NCBI RefSeq assembly: GCF_016756315.1
Contig: NZ_AP024235.1
Span: 868,001 to 932,000 of the forward strand
Origin: Alteromonas sp. KC3
Lineage (GTDB): Bacteria > Pseudomonadota > Gammaproteobacteria > Enterobacterales > Alteromonadaceae
DNA: 64,000 bases
Reading direction: 5' to 3'
How positions within the stretch are numbered: the stretch's first letter is position 1; each line of letters begins with the position of its first letter. Shown here one piece after another: positions 47,390 through 56,328 of the stretch. Position numbers and translations under genes: made by a program. Below the pieces are notes generated by a model. It was given only the letters and a program-made list of their open reading frames with translations. It did not search any database and was not told the origin of the DNA.

Positions 47390-48145
47390 TCAGAACATAC
47401 GTGTGTAAACAAACATTGCGCTTAGTGCAGTATCATCGTCAGTCAATGGGCTGTCGCTGATACTGTCATCAAAAAAGGTCGCGCCAAATTCAAGGCGAGT
47501 CATACCGCCCAAGAACTGTCGTGTTGAAATGGCAAGACGTAGTTCGGTGTTAACCGCGCTTTCTCCTTCATAGAAAGCTCTAAAATTTGTTGCTTCTTCA
47601 GGGCGCACACCATAGTAGTAATCCACATAGTTTTCATCTTGGAAAGTTACACCCAGCGATGGCTCAATCATGTAGCCGTCAAATCGAAAGGGTTTACCTA
47701 AGCGAAACGACGCTTGATAGCCATCAAATTTTCCAAGAATATCGGCGTTAGTCGATAAAGAATACGTCCAGCCTTGCCAGTTATAATTTAGTGCAACTCC
47801 CGCTGCATAACTAAAGTCTCTGTCTTCCATACCTTCAAAGATAAAGCTGTCATCTTCTTCGAAACCTGCAAATACAGGCACTAACTGAGCATCAACTGAC
47901 ACCGCCCCTTCTTGAAGTAATTGATAGCTTACAAATGGGCCGTAAATGCGTAGGCGCTCGCCCGCATAACCAATGATAGGAATAGGAACAACTCGATTAT
48001 CGAAATCAGTATATACATCTTGTGAGGCAGCAACGCCGAATCCCCACATCCAGCCTTGAGGTTGTTGTGGAGCTTGAGCGTAGGTATTGAAGCTACAAGT
48101 GAGTAACGAAAGCGCTACCAATGAACTTAGAGATTGGTATTTCAT
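47390..48145 (-). CDS. MipA/OmpV family outer membrane protein
   Basis: A 251-residue outer membrane beta-barrel. Signal peptide 1 to about 23 (end TYAQA). The mature part shows alternating strands rich in aromatic residues, IPIIGYAGERLRIYGPFVSY near the start, and a terminal FVYTRMF, the C-terminal phenylalanine signature for outer membrane insertion. MipA/OmpV proteins link to murein machinery or act as osmo-regulated porin-like proteins; the exact role is unclear. ATG 48145 has AAAAGGA eight bases upstream; the ATG nine bases before that has no room for a ribosome binding site. Confidence 0.86.
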   Translation of the reverse strand: MKYQSLSSLVALSLLTCSFNTYAQAPQQPQGWMWGFGVAASQDVYTDFDNRVVPIPIIGYAGERLRIYGPFVSYQLLQEGAVSVDAQLVPVFAGFEEDDSFIFEGMEDRDFSYAAGVALNYNWQGWTYSLSTNADILGKFDGYQASFRLGKPFRFDGYMIEPSLGVTFQDENYVDYYYGVRPEEATNFRAFYEGESAVNTELRLAISTRQFLGGMTRLEFGATFFDDSISDSPLTDDDTALSAMFVYTRMF

Positions 48146-48219
48146 GTTGAACATCCTTTTTAATGACAATACTGGTAATCGACGAAACTTGATCACAACC
48201 GCGAAGTAAATAGTTGTTT

Positions 48220-48873
48220 TTATTCAAACTGATACCCGAGCAAACTAATATCTTGTGCAAAATGTCGCTCTACCAAGTCGACAAGTGTTGGGGTGTAGTA
48301 TTTGTGATACGTTGTTCTATCAGCAGCTTTACGTTTATGAGGTAGTGAGATTTCAGGCAATGAGAGTGTTTGACATATAGTGGCAAAGTCTAGCTCCAGT
48401 CGTTCATAACGTCCCACAAAGTCAGTTAACATATTACCCTTTAAATCAATTAAGTAGTCTGTTTGTAACTGCAGTGATGTATCAATGTGATATTGATAAG
48501 GTCTGTCAGGAGCAAACTTCCACATCATAAAATGCTCAAAGCTATCGTGCCCCTTCATAATATGAGGGCGTTCGCGCTTTATATGGTGATAGGAACTGAC
48601 TTGTAAGTCCCATGGGTTTCGCACAATGGCAAACTTAAATAGGGTATTGAAGTAATCTTCAGGTAGCATTTCTTTTGCCGCAACTATCCGAGAGTGACGT
48701 GGAAATCGACTGCCAATACGATGGTGAGTAAGTTGGCTCATTTTGTTGCACATAAACTGCGCAATTGCGTACCTGTGTCCCCATCGATACGACGATAATG
48801 CGTTGCGAACGCTGGTTCCTCCTGTCTTAGCAATATGCACAAACAGGAATTGCTTGCTGTGGGATAAAAGCAC
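48220..48873 (-). CDS. Sulfotransferase family protein
   Basis: A 217-residue protein of the sulfotransferase family 2 type. The 5'-phosphosulfate loop is FVHIAKTGGTSVRNAL (about 11-26), and the 3'-phosphate-binding motif is FAIVRNPWDLQVSSYHH (about 80-96). It should transfer sulfate from PAPS to an unknown acceptor, perhaps a surface glycan. No glycan or cysteine-assimilation genes are adjacent. It lies upstream of the MipA gene on the same strand with a 74-base gap, so a shared transcript is possible but not shown. Confidence 0.82.
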   Translation of the reverse strand: MLLSHSKQFLFVHIAKTGGTSVRNALSSYRWGHRYAIAQFMCNKMSQLTHHRIGSRFPRHSRIVAAKEMLPEDYFNTLFKFAIVRNPWDLQVSSYHHIKRERPHIMKGHDSFEHFMMWKFAPDRPYQYHIDTSLQLQTDYLIDLKGNMLTDFVGRYERLELDFATICQTLSLPEISLPHKRKAADRTTYHKYYTPTLVDLVERHFAQDISLLGYQFE

Positions 48874-49085
48874 TTCTCACCTCTAGAACACCTGCATGCG
48901 ATCATCGTTTCTTGTTTGGTAGCCCTAACAAAATGAACAAATAACGCGCCCAGCGGTCTGTATACGCGCTGTGGGTGTTTTAAAAATTAACGACAGAGCC
49001 CCCAGTATGCAGGTCAAATATGACAGTGATATTGAATTGAAGCAGTGGTAAAGTGGGCGGCTATTGAGTGATATCTGGAAATGAA

Positions 49086-49964
49086 GTGAGTCAAGAATTT
49101 GTAATTGGGATTGATGGCGGCGGTACCTATTGTCGTGCAATGTTACAAGACATCAATGGAAATATATTGGGTACGGGTGAAGCAGGTCCTGCCAATATTA
49201 TGAGCAATGCCACCCAAGCACTAACCTCGATTATTCAGGCAAGTGAACACGCTATTGTAAAATCTACCGTCAATGTTGCGCTTAGCGACATTGCCGTTGC
49301 AGCAGGGTTAGCAGGAGCCAATATTCCACAAGCGAAAAGTGCTTTTCTCTCGCTGCCCATGCCATTTGCTCGTCTTGAAGTAATGAGTGATTTACACGCA
49401 GCATGCCTTGGCGCGCACAACGGGCAAGACGGCGCGATGATCATCTGTGGTACTGGTTCGGCCGGTACCGTATATCAAAAAGGGCGCTTCGCCGATAAAG
49501 GTGGCTATGGCTTGAATGTAGGCGACAACGCCAGCGCAGCTTGGTTAGGCCAATCAGCTATCAGACACACACTACTTGCCTTCGATAACATTGAAAGTCG
49601 CGGCTTGCTGTTTAAACGTTTAACCTCTCATTTTGATGTCACCGATCCTCAAACCCTTATTCAAGAGGTCTCACAGTTTACCGCAGAGTCTTATGGTCAG
49701 CTTGCCCCTATTGTTGTGGAAAGTTTTTCCCAAGGCTGTGAAAGTGCCAAAAAGCTGCTTGAGCAAGGTGGTGATTACCTTTCAAAATTAGGTAAAGCCT
49801 TGCACCGTGAAGCAGGGCAGGCGTTACCTATTTGTTTTGTAGGTGGCTTATCAAATGTTTATCGACCATTTTTATCATCAGACGTGTCTAGCGTGCTGTG
49901 TGATGCTGCAAAGCCCGCCCAACAAGGTGCTATTGATTTTTTGAAACAGACTAACTCGCTATGA
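49086..49964 (+). CDS. nagK: N-acetylglucosamine kinase, BadF/BadG family
   Basis: A 292-residue sugar kinase of the BadF/BadG/BcrA ATPase fold. The N-terminal phosphate loop is FVIGIDGGGTYCRAML, and the second is GAMIICGTGSAGTVYQ. GYGLNVGDNASAAWLG follows as in GlcNAc kinases. It should make GlcNAc 6-phosphate for the deacetylase encoded next. The GTG at 49086 is the preferred start, with GGAA about five bases upstream; a GTG at 49068 adds six residues. It overlaps nagA by 4 bases (ATGA). Confidence 0.88.
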   Translation: MSQEFVIGIDGGGTYCRAMLQDINGNILGTGEAGPANIMSNATQALTSIIQASEHAIVKSTVNVALSDIAVAAGLAGANIPQAKSAFLSLPMPFARLEVMSDLHAACLGAHNGQDGAMIICGTGSAGTVYQKGRFADKGGYGLNVGDNASAAWLGQSAIRHTLLAFDNIESRGLLFKRLTSHFDVTDPQTLIQEVSQFTAESYGQLAPIVVESFSQGCESAKKLLEQGGDYLSKLGKALHREAGQALPICFVGGLSNVYRPFLSSDVSSVLCDAAKPAQQGAIDFLKQTNSL

Positions 49965-51100
49965 TATCAACGCTCACTGTCGAAGCCGTATTATTGCCTA
50001 ATGGTTGGGCACAAAATCAAACGATTGTTACCAATGATGGTGTTATCACCGACATTCGAGAAGCGAGTAAGGCTGAATGTGAGCATGTGCTTAAAGGGCG
50101 CTTGCTGGCAGGTTTTTTTGATACACAGGTTAATGGTGGTGGCGGTATTTTGTTTAATGACAAGCCGTCTGTAGCGCACATTGAAACCATGGCGCTAGCG
50201 CATTTGCGTTATGGCACTACGGCAATGTTGCCCACCATCATAACTGATAATGCTGACACTATGGCAGCGGCTGCAGACGCTGTTGCTGAGGTAATGGCAT
50301 CAGGCGTCGCTAGTGTAAAAGCAATTATTAAAGGCGTACATTTTGAGGGGCCCTTTCTAAGCAAAGCTAAAAAAGGGGTACACGATGAACGCTTCATACG
50401 ATCTCCTTCTGATGCAGAGATCGCCACAATAACGCGCAAAGATATCGGTCGAGTACTTATCACAGTGGCTCCTGAAACCATCGATGTTGGTTTTATCAAA
50501 GAAATGGTGTCCGAAGGGGTTGTAGTATCGTTAGGCCATACCAACGCCACGTTTGATGAGGTTCAACACGCTATCGATGCAGGTGCAACGGGCTTTACCC
50601 ACCTTTATAACGCAATGTCAGCCTTAACGTCACGTGAACCGGGCGCAGTTGGCGCTGCACTGCTTAATACCCAAACCTATTGTGGTTTTATTATCGATCA
50701 CTTTCACCTTCATCCAAGAAGCGCTGAACTAGCGCTCAAGGTGAAAGGAGAAAAGCGCGCTATACTAGTCACCGACGCCATGGCACATGCTGGCAGCGAC
50801 CTTACCACAATACCTTTTTTCAATACCGAAATTGCGCGTAAGGGAGATAAGCTCACAACGCCAGATGGCACATTGGCAGGTTCATGTTTAGATATGCATT
50901 CTGCATTAGTTAATGCCGTTGATGGATGCAACGTAACACTTGAACAAGCCAGCGTAATGGCCAGCACCACGCCAGCTCACTTTATGGGCGTTGAAAATGA
51001 AATTGGCAGTATTGCGTTGGGGAGAAACGCCGATTTTGTGCTGGTAGATCAACGTAACCAATTAAAGCAAGTGTGGAGCAAAATGCGAGTGGTCTTTTAG
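49961..51100 (+). CDS. nagA: N-acetylglucosamine-6-phosphate deacetylase
   Basis: A 379-residue amidohydrolase that removes acetate from GlcNAc 6-phosphate. Motifs are FFDTQVNGGGGILFND, GVHFEGPFLSKAKKGVHD, VVSLGHTNATFDEVQHAID, GFTHLYNAMSALTSREPG, VTDAMAHAG (catalytic aspartate) and the DGTLAGSCLDM ending. Length matches NagA (about 380). It is co-translated with nagK through an ATGA overlap. No GlcNAc transporter, regulator or deaminase (nagB) is present, so the pathway is completed elsewhere. Confidence 0.94.
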   Translation: MISTLTVEAVLLPNGWAQNQTIVTNDGVITDIREASKAECEHVLKGRLLAGFFDTQVNGGGGILFNDKPSVAHIETMALAHLRYGTTAMLPTIITDNADTMAAAADAVAEVMASGVASVKAIIKGVHFEGPFLSKAKKGVHDERFIRSPSDAEIATITRKDIGRVLITVAPETIDVGFIKEMVSEGVVVSLGHTNATFDEVQHAIDAGATGFTHLYNAMSALTSREPGAVGAALLNTQTYCGFIIDHFHLHPRSAELALKVKGEKRAILVTDAMAHAGSDLTTIPFFNTEIARKGDKLTTPDGTLAGSCLDMHSALVNAVDGCNVTLEQASVMASTTPAHFMGVENEIGSIALGRNADFVLVDQRNQLKQVWSKMRVVF

Positions 51101-51158
51101 CGACCAAAAGAGTATTAAAGACATAGTGCAACAAAAGGGACCACTACAAGGATTCACA

Positions 51159-52076
51159 ATGAAGTTATGTTCTCAGATTGGTGTTATATTTGTGTTATTA
51201 ATGGTTGCCGGGTGCGTTTCAAAGGATATTCCCACCGTAACTGACCCCGCTGTTAATACTTCTGATGAAGCGGTGAAAGGTGACGATACGTCTAACGCGA
51301 CCCCCACTAGAAGTGGCAAACAAGATACTGATACTACCGCCGATTCAGGAAAAAGTGACAATCGGCAGCTTTCACAGAAAGCGCCTGTTGAAAAAATAGC
51401 TGTACTCGTCAATGTCAGTGAACATCCCACCCATACACACCTTGGTACCACTACGTTTAATAATTTTACCAAGCAATACCCGTATGACTGGCAAATTAAA
51501 TCAACTATTTTCAATACGCTTAAGGCCAAAATAGAATCGAGTAGTGGTTATGATGTTGTTGACGTTGCTACGCTAGATACCGTTGATAAATCTGTTTTAT
51601 TGTCAATGAATGAAAAAACGAATTTTGTCGTAAATGAACAGGACAAATCAGTGTTTTTTAATGGTGCTGATACATTAAGAAATGCGCTAGTTAGCGCCGG
51701 GGTGTCGGCTGTGGTTATCGTTTATGAAACCCCCACTATAGCGGCGACAGAATGTGGTACTTATGGGTGTGTTGAGCATACAAGCGAAGGGTATGGTTTA
51801 TTCACCCGCAGCTTTCTAGGGACCGATAATTACGTTGCTTCGGCAAGCTTTACTGTGAGTGTTGAACGCATCGACACGCCAATTGAGGTATCGTCGTTAC
51901 CTGAATTTGAAGTACTTACCAACGATAAAGCGAAAAACCTCAAACTGGAAAGCTTTTCCGCGCCGAGTGATTTTGACGAACTAACTCAAGATGAATTAAT
52001 TCCCGTTAAACAAGTAATTATTGACTATATTAACGACTTGGCTGAGGTGGCTGCGGATTACTTTGCCGCACACTAA
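51159..52076 (+). CDS. Lipoprotein of unknown function
   Basis: A 305-residue exported lipoprotein. The signal sequence ends with lipobox VAGC near residue 18. A Thr/Ser/Asp-rich, probably flexible stretch of about 60 residues follows. The folded part (about 80-305) contains EKIAVLVNVSEHPTHTH, YPYDWQIKSTIF, a CGTYGC pair of cysteines (likely disulfide) and an acidic C-terminal helix ending ADYFAAH. I do not recognise the family. ATG 51159 has AAGGA upstream and yields the lipoprotein signal; the frame is open 33 bases further up. It lies 58 bases after nagA. Confidence 0.72.
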   Translation: MKLCSQIGVIFVLLMVAGCVSKDIPTVTDPAVNTSDEAVKGDDTSNATPTRSGKQDTDTTADSGKSDNRQLSQKAPVEKIAVLVNVSEHPTHTHLGTTTFNNFTKQYPYDWQIKSTIFNTLKAKIESSSGYDVVDVATLDTVDKSVLLSMNEKTNFVVNEQDKSVFFNGADTLRNALVSAGVSAVVIVYETPTIAATECGTYGCVEHTSEGYGLFTRSFLGTDNYVASASFTVSVERIDTPIEVSSLPEFEVLTNDKAKNLKLESFSAPSDFDELTQDELIPVKQVIIDYINDLAEVAADYFAAH

Positions 52077-52118
52077 CTGCATTTAAGGCAGGTGACTGAG
52101 ATTGCAAGGAAGAGGAGC

Positions 52119-52147
52119 GTGTGAGGCTTAACAAAGTCGCCTCACAC
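52119..52147. terminator. Convergent terminator-like hairpin
   Basis: GTGTGAGGC / GCCTCACAC, a perfect 9-bp stem with an 11-nt loop, lies between the lipoprotein stop and the convergent ybiT stop. Either transcript could end here. Confidence 0.6.
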
Positions 52148-52158
52148 AAGTATTGGTT

Positions 52159-53751
52159 TTAGGCGTTTTCTTTGTGAGCCAAAAACTCTTCGTAATTGCC
52201 ATCGAAGTGGTTAAGTTTCTGATCTTTTATTTCAATAACTTGCGTTGCAAGTGAAGACACGAATTCTCTGTCGTGGCTTACAAAAATCACGGTACCATCG
52301 AATTTGAAAAGAGCATTATTTAGCGCTTCGATAGACTCCATGTCCATGTGGTTAGTTGGCTCGTCCATTACCAAAACGTTAATGTCTTCAAGCATTAGCT
52401 TGCCAAACAACAAACGGTTTTTCTCACCACCTGAACACACTTGAACGCGTTTGTTAAAATCGTCAGATGTAAATAACAGTCGACCAAGCATCCCTTTAAT
52501 TTGAAGGTCGTCGTGCTTTGGACTGCGCCACTGGCTCATCCATTCGAACATCGTAAGATCGTCGGCGAAATATTTCGCATTGTCTTGTGGAATGTAACCA
52601 ATAGCGGCATTTTCAGCCCATTTATAACTTCCCGACGTAGGTTCAATATCGTTAACTAAACACTTCAGTAGCGTTGTTTTACCCGCGCCATTTTCACCGA
52701 TAATGGCTAGACGTTGTCCTGCTTCTAAAAGCAAATTTGCGTTGTCAAAAAGCGGTAGGTCTGGGTAGCTGTGACCAAGCTCTTCAAGGGTGATCGCAAG
52801 TCGGTGAAGTTTTTTATGTTGCTTAAATACAATGTAAGGCTTGCGGCGGCTCGACGCTTTTACTTCAGCCAGCTCGATTTTTTCAAGGCGTCGCGCGCGC
52901 GAGGTTGCTTGCTTTGCCTTTGATGCGTTAGCTGAGAATCGCGCTACGAAACTTTGGAGTTCCTCGATTTCTGCCGACTTCTTCGCATTTTCGGCATGCA
53001 ACTGCTCTTGCACTAACATAGCAGCTTGAATGTAATCGTCGTAGTTGCCCGGATAAATGCGCAGTTCGCCATAGTCGATATCGGCCATGTGGGTACACAC
53101 CGAGTTTAAGAAGTGACGGTCGTGCGAAATAATCAGCATTGTCGACTTACGTTTGTTTAATTCGTCAGCAAGCCAGCTAATGGTGTAAATATCCAAGTTG
53201 TTGGTCGGTTCGTCGAGTAACAAAATGTCAGGCTCAGCAAACAGAGCTTGAGCAAGAAGTACACGTACTTTCTTACCGGGTGCAACTTCTTTCATTAACC
53301 CAAAGTGATAGCTTTCATCAATGCCCGCTGAATTAAGAATATCACCTGCACGGGCTTCTGCGGTGTAACCGTCCATTTCAGCAAATTGGGTCTCAAGGTC
53401 CGCAACACGCATACCGTCTTCTTCGCTCATCTCAGCTTTGCTGTATATGGCATCGCGTTCTTGCTTAACTTCCCATAGCTCACGGTCACCCATGATCACC
53501 GCATCAACAACACTGAACTCTTCGAATGCAAATTGATCCTGGCTTAAAATACCAAGCTTTGTACCTGGCGCCATCGATACATTTCCTGATGACGGGGTAA
53601 GCTTACCGCTTAAAATTTTCATAAAGGTAGACTTACCGCAACCGTTTGCGCCAATAAGGCCATATCGGTTGCCGTTGCCAAATTTAGCAGAAATATTTTC
53701 AAATAATGGCTTAGAGCCAAATTGCATGGTGATATTTGCAGTGGTAATCAA
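52159..53751 (-). CDS. ybiT: ABC-F family ATPase YbiT
   Basis: A 530-residue soluble ABC-F protein with two ATPase domains, equal in length to E. coli YbiT. Domain one has [26 protein letters not shown] and [11 protein letters not shown]. The linker (about 240-300) is helical with [19 protein letters not shown]. Domain two has [34 protein letters not shown] and [12 protein letters not shown] proteins act on the ribosome, resolving stalls or gating translation; YbiT's own role is poorly known. It stands as a single gene. Confidence 0.94.
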   Translation of the reverse strand: MITTANITMQFGSKPLFENISAKFGNGNRYGLIGANGCGKSTFMKILSGKLTPSSGNVSMAPGTKLGILSQDQFAFEEFSVVDAVIMGDRELWEVKQERDAIYSKAEMSEEDGMRVADLETQFAEMDGYTAEARAGDILNSAGIDESYHFGLMKEVAPGKKVRVLLAQALFAEPDILLLDEPTNNLDIYTISWLADELNKRKSTMLIISHDRHFLNSVCTHMADIDYGELRIYPGNYDDYIQAAMLVQEQLHAENAKKSAEIEELQSFVARFSANASKAKQATSRARRLEKIELAEVKASSRRKPYIVFKQHKKLHRLAITLEELGHSYPDLPLFDNANLLLEAGQRLAIIGENGAGKTTLLKCLVNDIEPTSGSYKWAENAAIGYIPQDNAKYFADDLTMFEWMSQWRSPKHDDLQIKGMLGRLLFTSDDFNKRVQVCSGGEKNRLLFGKLMLEDINVLVMDEPTNHMDMESIEALNNALFKFDGTVIFVSHDREFVSSLATQVIEIKDQKLNHFDGNYEEFLAHKENA

Positions 53752-53869
53752 AACAGGTTTCCAGAGGGTAAAACTAAAGAGGAGATACTGATGGGAATGC
53801 CACCAATATGTAAAAGCCGGCGCACTATAAGGAAATACACTGCATAAGTCGAGGGAAAATTGAACAGTA

Positions 53870-53900
53870 AGGAGAAAAAGACGTCCCTGTCACTTCTCCT
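53870..53900 (-). terminator. Weak hairpin downstream of dabA
   Basis: AGGAGAA / TTCTCCT, a perfect 7-bp stem with a 17-nt loop, 17 bases after the dabA stop (minus strand). The long loop and poor T run make it a doubtful terminator. Confidence 0.35.
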
Positions 53901-53916
53901 ACACACAACACACTAC

Positions 53917-56328
53917 TTACATACTCAAACCGTGGGATTTGTACCACTTGCCTTTGTATAGTCTTTCGATAACAGCGGGACTTTCCCAGCTAAATACATA
54001 CAGCCAGTCATTATTAATGAGGTCCTGCAGCATTTGGTGTTTTTGCACTATTTGCAAAATTTTGCTGCTAGGCGCGACAATGTAAACGCTGAGTCGCTGT
54101 GGCTGGTGTACCCAACGTTCACCGTTATGCAGCGATTGTTTAGATAGGCCAATGCGCAGGTCACCCGAATTGCCTTCAAACACGCCAATATTGTTAAAAA
54201 GCGCGTTGTGAAGCACTTTGTTACCGCTGCCCAGCTTTTGATTGTCGGCAACCGATGCGTTGTATTGGCTGTTTATCCAATTCGTAACAATCATTGGCGC
54301 TGTCATTAAGGTTTCTAGCACAGCGCTATCTTCATCTGTTTGCCATGTGTAATCGTGCAGAAAACTCTTACCTTCTAAATCGAGACCACGAGTGCGAATT
54401 CTAGGTCCAATAATAAAAGAGGCGTTGCCTGCTAATCCCCATTCAGGCTGTACCTGCGACCAATCACAGGCACGGTGTTGAAAACGTTGGTTGCGCTTTT
54501 TGTCGGATTCAAAAGGTAGATTCTTACTATAATGCTTAGCCCGTTCCTTCTGTGCTTGGTGCTTGGCTTCAACAAGCAAGTTTTTAACTTTCTGGGGCAC
54601 TTGAGTATCGAAACACTCAATATCGTCGGTAGTGGTATTGTGTAGTGCTGGCACGAAGCGAGTATTGCCAGCAATTTTGTAACCCATACTTATGAGCTTT
54701 TTGCGCACTTCACCTTCGTTTAAAAGCTGTGCCAATACTCGCACGTTTACTTCGCCAGATTGACCGCCACAGGCGCCGCAATCTAGTCCTGCTGCATGTA
54801 AGTTATTGCGAGATTTGCTACCGTGTCCTACCAGCAATACCGTTGGCGAAAACTTTGTCATCCCCATCATTTTGAGGGCACCTGCGGCAAGGGCTACTTT
54901 GTCATCTAGACTAAGTAAGCCGCGTTCATTACTGATTTCCCATTCGTTGTGATGACTCAGCGTATTAATTGGGTTCTCTTTACTTGATGGCATCAGGGTA
55001 TTTTTCAGTAGCTTAAAGGCATACCACCAGCCTGCCGATTCAACCATAGAGAAACTGCCAAGGGGGGACTTACTCCACTTGTGCCAAGTGGCGCGCTGCT
55101 GAATTAACTCGGCTCTATGAGAAGTGGCGTCTTTTTCTTTTACCGTAAGCTTGGGAGACAAAAGCCCAGGTAATTGAGGGCGTGTTGCGTCGGTATTCGC
55201 AGGGGCATAAGCGATAGGCATTCCAAAGAAACCAGCGAAGCCCATCGTTTTAATTGTCGAGCTTTTAAGTTCCAAAATACGACGAATTACTTCCGAGCGT
55301 ACATCAATGCAGAAAATGGCCTGTACGTCGGGCGTAAGCTGCGGGGCTGGCGATGATGTTATGAGTTTTGACTGCAAGCGCTGCTGTTGCTCGTATTCAT
55401 AGGCATACATCATTACCCATAAGGCGAGTTCTTTGTCTTTATGCTGTGCAATACGTGCTGGAAGCTGTTTAAGCAAGTATTGCCACCTAATGCTAACCTG
55501 CTGACCTCTTTCCAGCTGATGTGCTTGGTAATAGCGATGAATGATAAGTTCCCATGCTAAGCGAATAGCGAGCAACCCTTGCATTTCATTACTGTCTTTC
55601 AGCCAGGTGCGGTAGGCAACATACGACGCCCAGCCATTAATACTCATAATCAGCGCATAGAAATAATCCTTTGCGCGCACGGGTTCAAGGCCAAGCTCAT
55701 CTGCAGATTCCCTTAGTAGTGCATCGACTGTGTCTGGCAAAGATTTGAAAATGCCTTTAAGGCTTTTGGTGTTCATCAACACGCTAATACCGGTGTCGTG
55801 CTTTAAACCGTTTAGCCAGCTCTTATATAAGGTGTCCGCTGGTGAGTTTCCTTCTATTTGAACAAGAGGCGATTCATGCTGAAAATAAGCTGCACAAAAC
55901 TGGCTAATCTGAAATGTGCATTCTTCTTCCCATGTCATTTCGCTAGCGCCTCGGTAAGCGTCGAAATGTTTGGTCAATAGCGGTAAAGGTGGCGATTGAG
56001 CATCATCAGTTAGGGTGGATAGAAACGTTTCTTTATCCAGATTAATGCCATACAGGTCCATACTGTGTTTTATGGCATCGTCTGAAATGGCCCCTTCTTT
56101 ATAAAGGTCGAGCCAATGCGACGCAGGCATAATTGCGTTTATTCCAGTAAGTGCGTGCACGCGCGCTGATACATCCTGAAAAGGTGCGTCAATTAGCTTC
56201 CAAAATGGATTCACAGCAATCATTTTGTCTAATGGAAAGTTGGGCGCAACGCTATCACATGCCTCGCTAGCAGCGCGATACAGGCGTTTAGTATCTAAAT
56301 TAGTGGTATTGAGCGATATAACAGCCAT
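53917..56328 (-). CDS. dabA: Inorganic carbon accumulation subunit DabA (DUF2309/UPF0753)
   Basis: An 803-residue protein of the DabA family, a zinc protein with a beta-carbonic-anhydrase-like site that works with DabB to convert CO2 to bicarbonate at the membrane. The expected zinc/catalytic quartet is present: Cys340 and Asp342 (IFCIDVRSEV), His502 (LLVGHGSKSRNN) and Cys517 (GLDCGACGG), with the same 15-residue His-Cys distance as in the studied Halothiobacillus protein. The ATG shares one base with the dabB stop, and GGAGG lies before it, so it is co-translated with dabB. Confidence 0.93.
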   Translation of the reverse strand: MAVISLNTTNLDTKRLYRAASEACDSVAPNFPLDKMIAVNPFWKLIDAPFQDVSARVHALTGINAIMPASHWLDLYKEGAISDDAIKHSMDLYGINLDKETFLSTLTDDAQSPPLPLLTKHFDAYRGASEMTWEEECTFQISQFCAAYFQHESPLVQIEGNSPADTLYKSWLNGLKHDTGISVLMNTKSLKGIFKSLPDTVDALLRESADELGLEPVRAKDYFYALIMSINGWASYVAYRTWLKDSNEMQGLLAIRLAWELIIHRYYQAHQLERGQQVSIRWQYLLKQLPARIAQHKDKELALWVMMYAYEYEQQQRLQSKLITSSPAPQLTPDVQAIFCIDVRSEVIRRILELKSSTIKTMGFAGFFGMPIAYAPANTDATRPQLPGLLSPKLTVKEKDATSHRAELIQQRATWHKWSKSPLGSFSMVESAGWWYAFKLLKNTLMPSSKENPINTLSHHNEWEISNERGLLSLDDKVALAAGALKMMGMTKFSPTVLLVGHGSKSRNNLHAAGLDCGACGGQSGEVNVRVLAQLLNEGEVRKKLISMGYKIAGNTRFVPALHNTTTDDIECFDTQVPQKVKNLLVEAKHQAQKERAKHYSKNLPFESDKKRNQRFQHRACDWSQVQPEWGLAGNASFIIGPRIRTRGLDLEGKSFLHDYTWQTDEDSAVLETLMTAPMIVTNWINSQYNASVADNQKLGSGNKVLHNALFNNIGVFEGNSGDLRIGLSKQSLHNGERWVHQPQRLSVYIVAPSSKILQIVQKHQMLQDLINNDWLYVFSWESPAVIERLYKGKWYKSHGLSM

